Origin: Pseudomonadota bacterium
Lineage (GTDB): Bacteria; Desulfobacterota; Desulfobacteria; Desulfobacterales; JAHIVH01
Direction of reading: 5' to 3'
Length of the DNA stretch: 64,000 nucleotides
Assembly: GCA_018816735.1 (NCBI GenBank)
Contig: JAHIVH010000003.1
Location: 1-64,000, forward strand
Shown here: positions 19,085 through 27,717 of the stretch, one piece after another
Layout: the number at the start of each line of letters is the position of its first letter
Numbering within the stretch: the first letter of the stretch is position 1
Translations under genes and position numbers: made by a program
Notes under the pieces: generated by a model
Told to the model about the DNA's origin: nothing
The model's database searches: none
What the model saw: the letters and a program-made list of their open reading frames with translations, nothing else

Positions 19085-19232
19085 TTGGTATATACCTTAT
19101 TCGATACATCGAAAAAAGTATTTTTTTCGATGTGGAAATATCTATAAATTGAAAAAAACCCGTTGTAAAGACTTTTTTCGATTAATTGAAAAAAAAATAT
19201 TTTTCAATGCATGAAATTCTGTTATATACCAA
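19085..19232. promoter_or_regulatory. Array of AT-rich palindromes, probable operator region
   Basis: The array holds several dyads. (1) 19106-19133: perfect 12-base arms ACATCGAAAAAA/TTTTTTCGATGT with a 4-base spacer. (2) 19147-19157 and 19173-19183: AATTGAAAAAA/TTTTTTCGATT, one mismatch. (3) 19185-19208: ATTGAAAAA/TTTTTCAAT. The common half-site is AT(T/C)GAAAAA. The array is bracketed by an exact 10-base inverted pair, TTGGTATATA (19085-19094) and TATATACCAA (19223-19232). It ends 27 bases before the CI-like regulator gene, as expected for autoregulated multi-operator control. Confidence 0.65.
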
Positions 19233-19259
19233 CCCATCATTTTAATAAAAAGAGGGCAT

Positions 19260-19892
19260 ATGGCAGTAAAAAAACAATTATCACCAGAATATAAAGAGTT
19301 TCACGTTCGATTTCTGACCCTGATCGATCTTAAAGGGAAAAAATTCTGGATGGAAAATCTGGGCGCACAGGCCAATCTCATCTGGGGATGGCACCAGGGG
19401 AACGTCCCGTCAATGGATTATGTCCTGAAGGTATGTGAACTTTCAGGCGCGTCTGCCAACTGGCTGTTTCTGGGGCATGGTCCAAAATTTTTAGACGATG
19501 AAGAACCTGCCTCTTTTCAAAAGACAGGCCATTCATTAATGGATGCTGAACGGGAAACACTTCAGGAAGAACTGTACCTGAATGACAGGAAACTGAAATT
19601 TGAAAAAAAGGCTGCATTAAAAGAAATCGAAACCATTAAAAAAGATGCGGAGATCGCAAGACTCCTCAAATGGCTCAAAGACATTTTTGGTCCGGATATT
19701 CAAACCTCAGATGATATAAAACCTATAGAAATTGTTGCCAAAATTGTTGCGCCCATCCTGACCTTTTTTAAGACGCACGGCGACATAATGATTCCTATGA
19801 TAGAAAGCTATGCCACATCTAAAGATGCTGAAAATCTCCTGAATCAGATTACAAGATTCATTTCAAAAGTTAAAAAGGAATCCCCCAAATGA
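19260..19892 (+). CDS. CI-repressor-like helix-turn-helix regulator
   Basis: A 210-residue protein. Residues about 10-75 match the phage CI-type helix-turn-helix fold (LGAQANLIWGWHQGN as recognition part, then ASANWLFLGHGP). A charged coiled coil covers about 98-145, followed by a helical C-terminal domain. There is no S24 peptidase domain, so RecA-type cleavage is not expected. A ribosome site (AGAGGG) precedes the ATG. Palindromes directly upstream are probable binding sites. Its stop overlaps the next start (ATGA), so it is co-expressed with a response regulator and kinase. No other phage gene is nearby. Confidence 0.8.
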   Translation: MAVKKQLSPEYKEFHVRFLTLIDLKGKKFWMENLGAQANLIWGWHQGNVPSMDYVLKVCELSGASANWLFLGHGPKFLDDEEPASFQKTGHSLMDAERETLQEELYLNDRKLKFEKKAALKEIETIKKDAEIARLLKWLKDIFGPDIQTSDDIKPIEIVAKIVAPILTFFKTHGDIMIPMIESYATSKDAENLLNQITRFISKVKKESPK

Positions 19893-20272
19893 CATGTCAG
19901 ATTTTAGTTACAGAAGACAACGAACTCATTAGAGAACATATAAAGGAAGAACTGGAAGAAAGAGGATACAACATCTGTACGACTGAGAATGGTCAATCCT
20001 GCCTGGATCAGATAAAAAAATCGATTCCGGATATATTGATTCTGGACATTATGATGGAAGGAATCACAGGCATGGAGGTGATCCGCAAACTCAAACAGAC
20101 AAAACGCACCAAAAATATTTATATCATTGCAAACACCATCATCACCAAAGATTCCAGGGAGGGCCAGACCATAGCATCTTTTGTAGATGCCTACATTGAA
20201 AAACCGGCACGCATCGATGTTCTGATGTCTGCGGTTAAAAACGGTGTGGAGTATATAAAATCCAGACCATGA
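19889..20272 (+). CDS. Single-domain response regulator in the CI-like operon
   Basis: A 127-residue receiver domain: VTEDNELI acidic pair variant (Glu-Asp), phospho-acceptor Asp in DILILDIMMEGITG, Thr in IANTIITKD, Lys in YIEKPARID. No output domain, so it must act by protein contact, plausibly with the CI-like regulator encoded just before it. Both ends overlap neighbours by four bases (ATGA), indicating translational coupling. Confidence 0.9.
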   Translation: MTCQILVTEDNELIREHIKEELEERGYNICTTENGQSCLDQIKKSIPDILILDIMMEGITGMEVIRKLKQTKRTKNIYIIANTIITKDSREGQTIASFVDAYIEKPARIDVLMSAVKNGVEYIKSRP

Positions 20273-22227
20273 AACCAATTCTGATGATTGCCATCCTTAT
20301 TTTTTCTTCTAACCTGTCATGGGCCAAAACCTGTGTGCTGACCGATGACGAACCCGATGGAATCGCTCTTTACCGATACCTTGAATATTATGAGGATAAG
20401 GAAAAAACGATCACTTTGGATGACTTTATGAACATGAAGGAGTTGTCCACTATAAAAGGATTGTTAAAAGAAGACTCGAATTACTGGTTTCGTTTCACCA
20501 TACTGAACAAGTCAAAATCCAAGTCCCTTTTTCTGGTTATTCGCTCACCTGCTATAGACTATATTGACTTTTACTACCATAACCCAAATGGTAATGGGCT
20601 CGTTGAATATCATACTGGGGATCGACTTCCTTTCGACTATAGGCCGGTGAAATTTGATCATAATTTTACATTTCCGTTTGAATTGAAAAAAGGGCATAAT
20701 GTTTTGTATTTTAAATTACAAAGCACAAGCCCCATTAGAGTTCCTTTGTATATTTATTCTGAACAGAATTACTTGACACAACATAGTAGCAGTTCGTTTA
20801 TTGTAGGCATATTAATAGGTTTTACTTTTCTTTTATGGGCCTTTTTTGCAATTCTTGCTCTATATTCTAAAAAAACCATTTTGATTTCTCTTTTTCTCTC
20901 AATATGCTGCGAACTTTACTATCTTTTACAAACTCACGGATTAGCCTTTAAGTATTTCTGGAATAAACATCCTCTAATTGATGATTATTCAGTTCTACCA
21001 ACTTTATTAATTGGTTCTACGTTAACCCTTATTGTTGTGAATTGTTTTCCCGTTAATCAGCACCAATCATTAAAAAATATATGGAAACGCTTTATTAAGA
21101 CAGTAATAATATTTAATTTTATATGCGGAATTCTCATTTTTATTTTAGACTTCCGAACTGCTAAAACAATCATTTATAGCACCTTTAGTTTTACCTATTT
21201 GATAGGTTGTATTTTTCTCATGCGTCTTTTTGGTTTGCGCAAGCCCTATTTCTTAGCAACAACTGGATATTATCTAGCTTTATTTGCCATATTATCAGAA
21301 ACAACCATCCATTTTTTGACGATCTATATTAATAGTGATTTCTATTTAGTAAATCATATACCTTCAAGTATATCTGTAATGGCTATTATGTGTTGGGGTC
21401 TTGGTGTTGTCAATGCCACATCATTACACCTGAAGGATCAAGATGATTCAGTGAATAATTTAAAGATAGCAATCAAAAAAAGTGAAGAAATTGAAGAAAA
21501 ATTTGTAACCGCATTATGTCATGAATTAGGAACACCTATACAAACAGCTGAGTACGCATTAGATAAATTATACCGATATGCAAAAAATGAAGATATCAAA
21601 AAGATTGCCGATCGCTTAGAATTATCTATAAAAAAATTATCTTTTTTAACTAAAAATTTTATTAAAAAGGCGCAATCTAAAAACTATCAAGTCGTTTTAA
21701 AATTTGAAAAAGTTAACATCAATCATCTTATTAATAATGTGATTGCCAGTCTTTCTACATTTATATCTGAATATAGACATGAAGTAATTTTTGCAAATAG
21801 CAAAGAAGAAGAACATACAGCAGAAATAGATAAAAATTTAATTGAACAGGCCTTATCAAATATAATCCTGAACGCCATAAAATACACCCCATCTTTTGGT
21901 AAGATCATTATAAATTTAAAAAAATTATCAAATAATCTTTTAATAAGAGTAATAGACAACGGCTATGGCATTCAAACAGAAAATCCTAAAAATATTTTTA
22001 TGGCTTTCTACCGATCTGATTTACTTAAAGATTCAGCCGGTGGTTTAGGCATCGGACTGTCTATCAGTCAAAAAATTATTGAGGATCATAACGGTAGTAT
22101 TACCTATGTAAGCCCATTACCTAAAGAGTATAGCTTTATAGGAAATATATCTGAAAAAAGGGTAGGCACTGTTTTTATAATTTATTTACCCCTAAAACAA
22201 AATAAAGGAGAAAAAATTGAACAATAA
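20269..22227 (+). CDS. 7TMR-DISM-type sensor histidine kinase
   Basis: A 652-residue membrane kinase. Signal peptide 1-19, extracytoplasmic DISMED2-like beta domain about 25-165 (YWFRFTILN, VLYFKL), seven transmembrane helices about 178-390, then HisKA with ALCHELGTPIQ near 420 and HATPase with NIILNAIKYTP, DNGYGIQ and GGLGIGLS. It should sense a ligand, perhaps a carbohydrate or cell-wall compound, outside the membrane and phosphorylate the receiver encoded upstream. Composition changes within the gene: from about 20560 it is much more AT-rich than the rest of the window. Confidence 0.9.
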   Translation: MKPILMIAILIFSSNLSWAKTCVLTDDEPDGIALYRYLEYYEDKEKTITLDDFMNMKELSTIKGLLKEDSNYWFRFTILNKSKSKSLFLVIRSPAIDYIDFYYHNPNGNGLVEYHTGDRLPFDYRPVKFDHNFTFPFELKKGHNVLYFKLQSTSPIRVPLYIYSEQNYLTQHSSSSFIVGILIGFTFLLWAFFAILALYSKKTILISLFLSICCELYYLLQTHGLAFKYFWNKHPLIDDYSVLPTLLIGSTLTLIVVNCFPVNQHQSLKNIWKRFIKTVIIFNFICGILIFILDFRTAKTIIYSTFSFTYLIGCIFLMRLFGLRKPYFLATTGYYLALFAILSETTIHFLTIYINSDFYLVNHIPSSISVMAIMCWGLGVVNATSLHLKDQDDSVNNLKIAIKKSEEIEEKFVTALCHELGTPIQTAEYALDKLYRYAKNEDIKKIADRLELSIKKLSFLTKNFIKKAQSKNYQVVLKFEKVNINHLINNVIASLSTFISEYRHEVIFANSKEEEHTAEIDKNLIEQALSNIILNAIKYTPSFGKIIINLKKLSNNLLIRVIDNGYGIQTENPKNIFMAFYRSDLLKDSAGGLGIGLSISQKIIEDHNGSITYVSPLPKEYSFIGNISEKRVGTVFIIYLPLKQNKGEKIEQ

Positions 22228-23413
22228 TGCTTATCATAAGCTGAAAAAACAAATAGAATCTTTTGCACATGGATTTCCTGAAACTAGTAATGGTGTTGAA
22301 ATTAAAATATTAAAAAAATTATTTACTGAAGAACAGGCTGAAATCTACTGCCAAATTGCATCAACTTATCCTTTGCTACCCATTCCTGGCAAACCATCAA
22401 GCAAACGGTTACAAAAAAAGCTTAAAATGACCCAGGAACAGCTATCTAAAAAAATGGAAGCCATGGCCCAGCAAGGTCTTTTATTTCGCCAAAAATACGA
22501 TAGTAAACCCGATGAACCATTTTATTTTCCACCTGCTTTTATTGTTGGATTATATGAGTTTAGTCTAAAAACTATTGATAAAGAATTAGCAAGTTTATGC
22601 CATGAATATGTTAAAGATGTTGCTAAATGGTGGAATAAAATTCCAACAAAACAACTGAGAGTCGTCCCTGTTGAAAGTTCCATAAAACAACAGAAAGGTG
22701 TCTGGCCATATGATAAAATTGACGAAATCATAAAAGGTCATAAAATTATTTCCGTAGCCGAATGTATCTGTATGAAAGAAAAAAAGATGCTGGGACAAGA
22801 TTGCAAAGCCCAGCTTGAACGATGCATAACATTTGACTGGTTTGCAGAACACTACATCGATACGGGTATTGGCCGACAGATCACAGAACAAGAATTAAAA
22901 GAATTACTAATTATGGCTGAAAAGAAAGGTCTTGTGATATCGCCATCAAATATGAAGGATTCCATTGGCTTTTGCCTGTGTTGTGATTGCTGCTGCACAT
23001 GGCTTCGAATAATTGGTTCAGATCCAAAACCTGCGATGCAAGTAGAAGCATCTTATCGGGCTGAAATCGATCCAGATAAATGCAATCAATGCGGTATCTG
23101 TATAAAAAGATGCAATATGAAAGCTATAAACAAAGAACCCTTTAAGGTAGACTTCGATCGATGCATCGGCTGCGGATTGTGTGTCACAACCTGCCCAACT
23201 AAAGCAATTCAAATGATAAAAAATGGAAGAACTTTTGAATTAGAAAAATCAGCCGCACAACTTTTCATGAAAATGCATGAGGAACATCTAAAAGCAAATA
23301 GCTTTAAGTATAATATACTAAAAAATAGATTTATTCTATTTCAAATTAAAAGCGCAAGGATGTTTTATAGAGCAGTAGAATTTTTCCAAAAACGTTTTTC
23401 AAAACCAAATTAG
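22217..23413 (+). CDS. Winged-helix/ferredoxin-domain Fe-S protein
   Basis: A 398-residue cytoplasmic protein. A helical, wHTH-like N-terminal half (LKMTQEQLSKKMEAMAQQGLL, about 75-95) is followed by a Cys-rich middle (ECICMKE, then FCLCCDCCCTW near 254-263) and two [4Fe-4S] ferredoxin motifs (CNQCGICIKRC, CIGCGLCVTTCP). It starts with TTG at 22217 behind an excellent AAAGGAG (22204-22210), overlapping the kinase stop by 11 bases. Similar Fe-S proteins occur scattered in Desulfobacterota; the role is unknown, perhaps redox input. The gene is AT-rich like the kinase before it. Confidence 0.8.
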   Translation: MNNNAYHKLKKQIESFAHGFPETSNGVEIKILKKLFTEEQAEIYCQIASTYPLLPIPGKPSSKRLQKKLKMTQEQLSKKMEAMAQQGLLFRQKYDSKPDEPFYFPPAFIVGLYEFSLKTIDKELASLCHEYVKDVAKWWNKIPTKQLRVVPVESSIKQQKGVWPYDKIDEIIKGHKIISVAECICMKEKKMLGQDCKAQLERCITFDWFAEHYIDTGIGRQITEQELKELLIMAEKKGLVISPSNMKDSIGFCLCCDCCCTWLRIIGSDPKPAMQVEASYRAEIDPDKCNQCGICIKRCNMKAINKEPFKVDFDRCIGCGLCVTTCPTKAIQMIKNGRTFELEKSAAQLFMKMHEEHLKANSFKYNILKNRFILFQIKSARMFYRAVEFFQKRFSKPN

Positions 23414-23420
23414 TAAAAAA

Positions 23421-24959
23421 ATGAGACAGATATTACTCATGTTACTTCTTTTGATGCTTCACGTAAACTCAATCGCTACAGAAACGAGATCGGATTCTTA
23501 CGGCATCAAAATTCGTGGAAAGTTCAAAACAGTATTCAAGGACCAGAACTCCTACAAAACACCATTTGATCATCCGGAGTACGGGTATGACCTGAAATCC
23601 GGTGCCAGTCACCGGTCTGATCAGCCTGTAAGAGGCACAGGAGAAATTGATTTTTACTTTGGTGATTTGGGCAAATCAGAATGGTTTGGTGGTGCCCAAA
23701 TCCTTCTCGATGCAAATGATCCGGACACGGAAACCGGAGAATACAATGAGTCATTCGTCGAACTGGGGGATCTGGTTTTAATGTATCGTCCCGTTGAGAT
23801 GAAAGGCGGCAGGCCTTTTGGAATCACAGCAGGCATTCAAACCATCCCTTCAACCATGAATGGTTTCACAACTTACCTTTTCAAGGGCGATGTGGATCTT
23901 GATTTTCCTGCCAATCTTGTCTCCGGACTGATTAATGTTCCGGCAATTACATTCGATTTTCATGTGGATGAAAATACGGGCATCGGTTTCACCTATGCCA
24001 GAGGGTGCAGCCATATCTCGGAAGTGGGCACGTTCATGCACAAGGACAGTGCAAAAACATTAGCCTTCTGGGCCAGAGGGAAATGGCGTAATATCATTCT
24101 CTCGGGCGCATATCAAAATGTGGAAGGACACAGGGGAAGTACTGAAACCGTTGAAACGGATAATGGAAACACATACAGCGAATTTGGTGATGATGGATTC
24201 AAACACCATCTTTTCAATTCCACCGTTGCCTGCACGTTTAACATTGACCAATTCATGATAACTCCTTTTGTGGGTTATCAGACTCTTAAAGGTGATGAAA
24301 CCCCGCTGCCTGATTACGCGAATGAGGAATCGACCATTCAGGGGTTTGACTATGTGCCATATGGACCCCGAGAAGTTAAAGGGGAGCTTAAAACTCTTGG
24401 GCTTAAAATCAAAAGTGAATTGTTCGGCAGGACAAATATTTTCTGTATTGAATACACAGATGCGGGAATGGATGATTTTAATGGAATCGATGGTTTAAAA
24501 AAGGGGGCTGTGGATCGATATATTCAACCTGCAGTAGATTTTCTGTTTCCGGATAACAACTGGTCGGAGACGTCGATATCCGGATTCAGCTCGACCGTCA
24601 ACAAGTTTTCTGATATCGATTATGTTTTAAATGCGGAATACTGCATATCCCTTAACAAATCCGTTAAGGCAGGCATATTCTTTTTTAAACTGAAAGCTGT
24701 TAATGATCCCACAATAAACAATGAAACATTTATCACCGGTCAGATTTCAGAGCGGCTAAAAAATAAATTGATGGCAGAAAACGGATTCTCCGAAGCAGCT
24801 GCAGATATGACTATCGACCTCGTACTCCTGTATTTAAATACTCCCCAGAACATGAACGGAGTCACACTTTCGCCAATACAGGATTTACTGAGTGACACCA
24901 AAGCTGCAGAATGGACAGACACACAATCGATAGGCTTCTTTTTTGAGTATTCATTTTAA
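23421..24959 (+). CDS. Outer-membrane porin-like beta-barrel protein
   Basis: A 512-residue exported protein with signal peptide 1-20 (LLMLLLLMLHVNSIA) and many alternating amphipathic strands, ending SIGFFFEYSF with the terminal Phe typical of outer-membrane barrels. It probably forms a channel or receptor. It is the last gene of the CI-like/kinase operon, 7 bases after the ferredoxin gene, with base composition back to the window average. No specific porin family was recognised. Confidence 0.75.
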   Translation: MRQILLMLLLLMLHVNSIATETRSDSYGIKIRGKFKTVFKDQNSYKTPFDHPEYGYDLKSGASHRSDQPVRGTGEIDFYFGDLGKSEWFGGAQILLDANDPDTETGEYNESFVELGDLVLMYRPVEMKGGRPFGITAGIQTIPSTMNGFTTYLFKGDVDLDFPANLVSGLINVPAITFDFHVDENTGIGFTYARGCSHISEVGTFMHKDSAKTLAFWARGKWRNIILSGAYQNVEGHRGSTETVETDNGNTYSEFGDDGFKHHLFNSTVACTFNIDQFMITPFVGYQTLKGDETPLPDYANEESTIQGFDYVPYGPREVKGELKTLGLKIKSELFGRTNIFCIEYTDAGMDDFNGIDGLKKGAVDRYIQPAVDFLFPDNNWSETSISGFSSTVNKFSDIDYVLNAEYCISLNKSVKAGIFFFKLKAVNDPTINNETFITGQISERLKNKLMAENGFSEAAADMTIDLVLLYLNTPQNMNGVTLSPIQDLLSDTKAAEWTDTQSIGFFFEYSF

Positions 24960-25221
24960 TGTTAACGCGACATCCCGCAATCTCTTTTGCAATATCTACA
25001 AAAGAAGAAAGAATTAGTCCTGCCATGAAAGCACCACAGGTGCCACGCGCATTCGCATGACACCTGTGGGCAGTCAGGCAAGTCTATTCAGGGAGGAGAA
25101 GAAAGCCTGGATTCATCGTTAAGCGTACATATTTTATAGGGTTCAAGACTGTTTGCAATTAATGGTAGAACCCTATCAACTCAATAAACACAACGAACCC
25201 GTTAAACCCAAGTAACCCGTG
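24960..25221. repeat. Convergent intergenic region with two strong hairpins
   Basis: Two perfect 9-base dyads lie between the converging porin and Spy-like genes: CCACAGGTG/CACCTGTGG (25034-25042, 25061-25069), whose interior is also GC-rich, and ATAGGGTTC/GAACCCTAT (25136-25144, 25168-25176). Then AACCC recurs three times at 25196-25218. Neither hairpin is followed by a T-run, so they are not classical terminators, though they could end transcription or be processed RNAs. Confidence 0.5.
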
Positions 25222-25746
25222 TTATAGTCTGGGGCATTTGGTTCCCATACCAGCACCTTTTCCAGGGCCGCCATGATATCCTTTGCCACAACCATATCCC
25301 TGACCGCCAGCACCGCCCATCAGTGGACAGTTTGCAGGGCCGATAGTTTTTCTTTGGTCTGGCGTAAGGATTTCTGATACGCTGACATGGAAAGTCAATG
25401 CGCTTTTCTGAAGCTTCTGGTTGAGTTCTGAAAGGTCTTCCTGGGTTGCAAAGATTTTGTTTTTGTCCAGAGTTTCTGCTTCCATCAAATTCTTAAGTTC
25501 AAGCTGTTTCGAATCAATCTCATCTCGAAGGGTTTGTGAATCCTTATAAAAATCGTCTTTCAGGCTGGTGATGGTTGATTTCTGGTCTGCTGTAAGATCA
25601 GGGATCGAAAGGACGGCTGTGCAGAAACCATTGCCTTGAAACCCCATGCAGCCGGCACCTGCGCCTGCGCCACGAAAAGCCAGCGCATATGTGGCACTCA
25701 GAAGGACAGTAAAAATAAGACCTGCTTTTATCATTTTTTTTTTCAT
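25222..25746 (-). CDS. Spy/CpxP/ZraP-like periplasmic protein
   Basis: A 174-residue exported protein: signal peptide 1-24 (AGLIFTVLLSATYALA), a helical middle with the LTxxQ-type motifs LTADQKSTI and LTPDQRKTI, and a Gly-rich, Cys- and His-containing tail (GYGCGKGYHGGPGKGAGMG). Spy/ZraP proteins are envelope chaperones or metal buffers induced by envelope stress. The ECF sigma gene two genes upstream reads the same way and probably controls it. Confidence 0.82.
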   Translation of the reverse strand: MKKKMIKAGLIFTVLLSATYALAFRGAGAGAGCMGFQGNGFCTAVLSIPDLTADQKSTITSLKDDFYKDSQTLRDEIDSKQLELKNLMEAETLDKNKIFATQEDLSELNQKLQKSALTFHVSVSEILTPDQRKTIGPANCPLMGGAGGQGYGCGKGYHGGPGKGAGMGTKCPRL

Positions 25747-25861
25747 CTCTTGCTCCTTTTTGACATACGTTTCGTTTATTAATCGATTTCAGGATATCCT
25801 ATGCATTTATGTAACAATACGCATGGCATGAAAATTTTCTTTCACTTTTTTTTAAATAAAA

Positions 25862-26671
25862 TCAATTTTTGTTATCAGGCGGACCAAACGGGCAATCCGG
25901 ATTGGCCTGGCCATGGAACCGTCGGCCTTGCCCCGGTTTTCTCCCGGACCGGCAGCATCTTTCATCTTCCGGGCATATTCCACTAAAGGGCCTTATTTCT
26001 TTCGCCGTAAACTGACCACGCCCGTCCATATGACCGATCAGTTTAATTCTCTGATTTTTTACCGGTTCAATGTTTCCTTTGAAAACAGCTTCCGATATAA
26101 CCACCTGCCAGAGGTGGCCATTCAGGTCTTCGATTTCCAGCCTGTCTTCTGATGATACACTCTTTATTGTACCGGCAAGGAAACCTCTCTCAGGTGCCAT
26201 CCACATTTGATGACGGTGGGCCTCTACCCATCTGTAAAATTCCAGGTTATCTTCAAAAGCCGTGTCCAGTTTTCCCGGAAGCACAGTCACTGCAAGTATC
26301 CCCCCCAGGATCATGGACAGGAAAAAGCTTATGCCCGCCACAAAAAGGGTGCTGAACTTATACCCTTTTTCTGTTTTTCTGAAATAGTAGCATGCAAAAC
26401 CGGCAAATAGAACGATAAACGCAATCCAGAAGTAGGGCGCGGCTAGGAGTAAAAACTCAAACAGGCTATGGGTGATATGTTGATAAATATCCCACTCTAT
26501 ATGCCTGAGCTGAAATATGGCAACACCTGTGGCCATACCGCCAAGAAAAATCGCCAAGCCGAAAAACGTCCACACAAACGCCTGCCTTATGACAAAATGC
26601 CATTTGGGATAGGGTTTAACCCCCTCTTCTTTTATTTTTTCAAGAACATGTTTGCCGATATCTTTCATCAC
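25862..26671 (-). CDS. Three-helix membrane protein coupled to an ECF sigma factor
   Basis: A 269-residue protein with three transmembrane helices near 29-50, 70-95 and 105-130, then an extracytoplasmic domain with an OB-like beta stretch (LEIEDLNGHLWQVVIS, IKLIGHMDGRGQF) and a Cys/Arg/Gly-rich tail (CPEDERCCRSGRKPG). Its start overlaps the sigma gene stop (ATGA), the usual position of an anti-sigma factor, but no ZAS zinc motif is visible, so an anti-sigma role is only inferred. It could sense metal or redox stress through the cysteines. Confidence 0.7.
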   Translation of the reverse strand: MMKDIGKHVLEKIKEEGVKPYPKWHFVIRQAFVWTFFGLAIFLGGMATGVAIFQLRHIEWDIYQHITHSLFEFLLLAAPYFWIAFIVLFAGFACYYFRKTEKGYKFSTLFVAGISFFLSMILGGILAVTVLPGKLDTAFEDNLEFYRWVEAHRHQMWMAPERGFLAGTIKSVSSEDRLEIEDLNGHLWQVVISEAVFKGNIEPVKNQRIKLIGHMDGRGQFTAKEIRPFSGICPEDERCCRSGRKPGQGRRFHGQANPDCPFGPPDNKN

Positions 26672-27273
26672 TGCTGTCTTTCCTGGAAAGTTAGGTTTAA
26701 TTGTCTCGAAGCCTTTTCAAACCTTTTCTTGGCCCTGTTTACCATGGTGGCAACCGTCCCCTGAGGAATTTTCAGAATATCACCTATCTCGCCATAGCTC
26801 TTTTCTTCAAAATAACGAAGCACAAGCACCTCCCGGTATTTTTCCGGCAGATGAAACAGGGCTTTTCTGATTTTAACACCTCTTTCTTCGGAAATATAGG
26901 TTTCCTGAATATCCATCGTATCTGCCAATAAAGCCAGAAATGCACCAGAATCACTTTCCGTGTTGTCAATACTCACTGTGCCGGATCGGATTTTTCGTTT
27001 TCTGAGCATATTTACCACCTCATTATGTGTAATTCGATATATCCAGCTTGAAAACTTCAAATCCGGATCAAACCCTTTCTGATGCTTATATACCTTAATA
27101 TAGACTTCCTGCAGAATATCCTCGGCATCCTCCCGGCTCATGGGGGTCATCCTTCTGATATAAGCAAAAAGTTTTTTTTCATATCGTTTCATAAGCGCAT
27201 AAAAACTGTCCTGATCATGTTCTGACAGGGCAAGAAGCGCTTCATCCGTTATGTTGTTTAAATGACAATTCAT
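26668..27273 (-). CDS. ECF (RpoE-type) RNA polymerase sigma factor
   Basis: A 201-residue sigma factor. Region 2 includes YEKKLFAYIRRM, DAEDILQEVYIKVY and FSSWIYRITHNEVVN. A linker of about 50 residues follows, then region 4 (LPEKYREVLVLRYFEEKSYGEI, GTVATMVNRAKKRF). It directs transcription of a small regulon, probably including its own operon with the membrane protein and Spy-like gene downstream. The linker between the two regions is somewhat long. Confidence 0.93.
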   Translation of the reverse strand: MNCHLNNITDEALLALSEHDQDSFYALMKRYEKKLFAYIRRMTPMSREDAEDILQEVYIKVYKHQKGFDPDLKFSSWIYRITHNEVVNMLRKRKIRSGTVSIDNTESDSGAFLALLADTMDIQETYISEERGVKIRKALFHLPEKYREVLVLRYFEEKSYGEIGDILKIPQGTVATMVNRAKKRFEKASRQLNLTFQERQQ

Positions 27274-27717
27274 TGGTTACGGGGACACACAATCTGTTTT
27301 CTTTTATAGGTCCGCATCATTCAAAAAAGGGCAACATGCCCGTAAATTTCCCATGTTGTATCGTTTTTATAAAGATCCGGGCAAGTTATTTTTCAACCGG
27401 GCGGCATTTAGATATGTACGGGAACATCCACAACCTATTTACGAGTCTGCCCCGTATCCTGGCCTTCCGCTCTTGATGCGGTTACTCTGAGAGAAAAATA
27501 CTTGACATTTCCCGATCAATCTTTATAAATACTACAGAAAGTTTAGTATAAGTTAAGTCGGATTCTATTTGCCAATAAACATTTCAGGTCTGATAGAAAC
27601 CTGACAAAGCCTTTCTGAGTCAACGAAAAAGGCGAAAATTATCATCATTGGCAGCAGGGCCAGTTCCAAAACAGGACTGGGATGATACTGCTCGATATCA
27701 ATTAAAAGGAGTCAATC
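27274..27717. other. Intergenic region and leader of the LeuB-family gene
   Basis: A 444-base stretch between the divergent sigma factor and dehydrogenase genes. It holds a small dyad CAACATG/CATGTTG (27332-27358), a good promoter (27502-27529), and a leader of about 180 bases with a TCAGGT/ACCTGA hairpin (27584-27604) before the AAAAGGAG ribosome site. No leader peptide rich in leucine was found. Confidence 0.5.
27502..27529 (+). promoter_or_regulatory. Sigma70-type promoter of the LeuB-family gene
   Basis: A consensus -35 box TTGACA (27502-27507) and -10 box TATAAA (27524-27529) are separated by 16 bases, about 185 bases before the start codon, leaving a long untranslated leader. Confidence 0.65.

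Noticed and set aside
19014-19214. Short open frame across the palindrome array
   Set aside because: Composition is dominated by Phe and Lys from A/T runs, and the palindromes better explain the sequence.
19260-19892. CI-like regulator as evidence for a prophage
   Set aside because: No integrase, structural or lysis genes nearby; neighbours are two-component and envelope genes.
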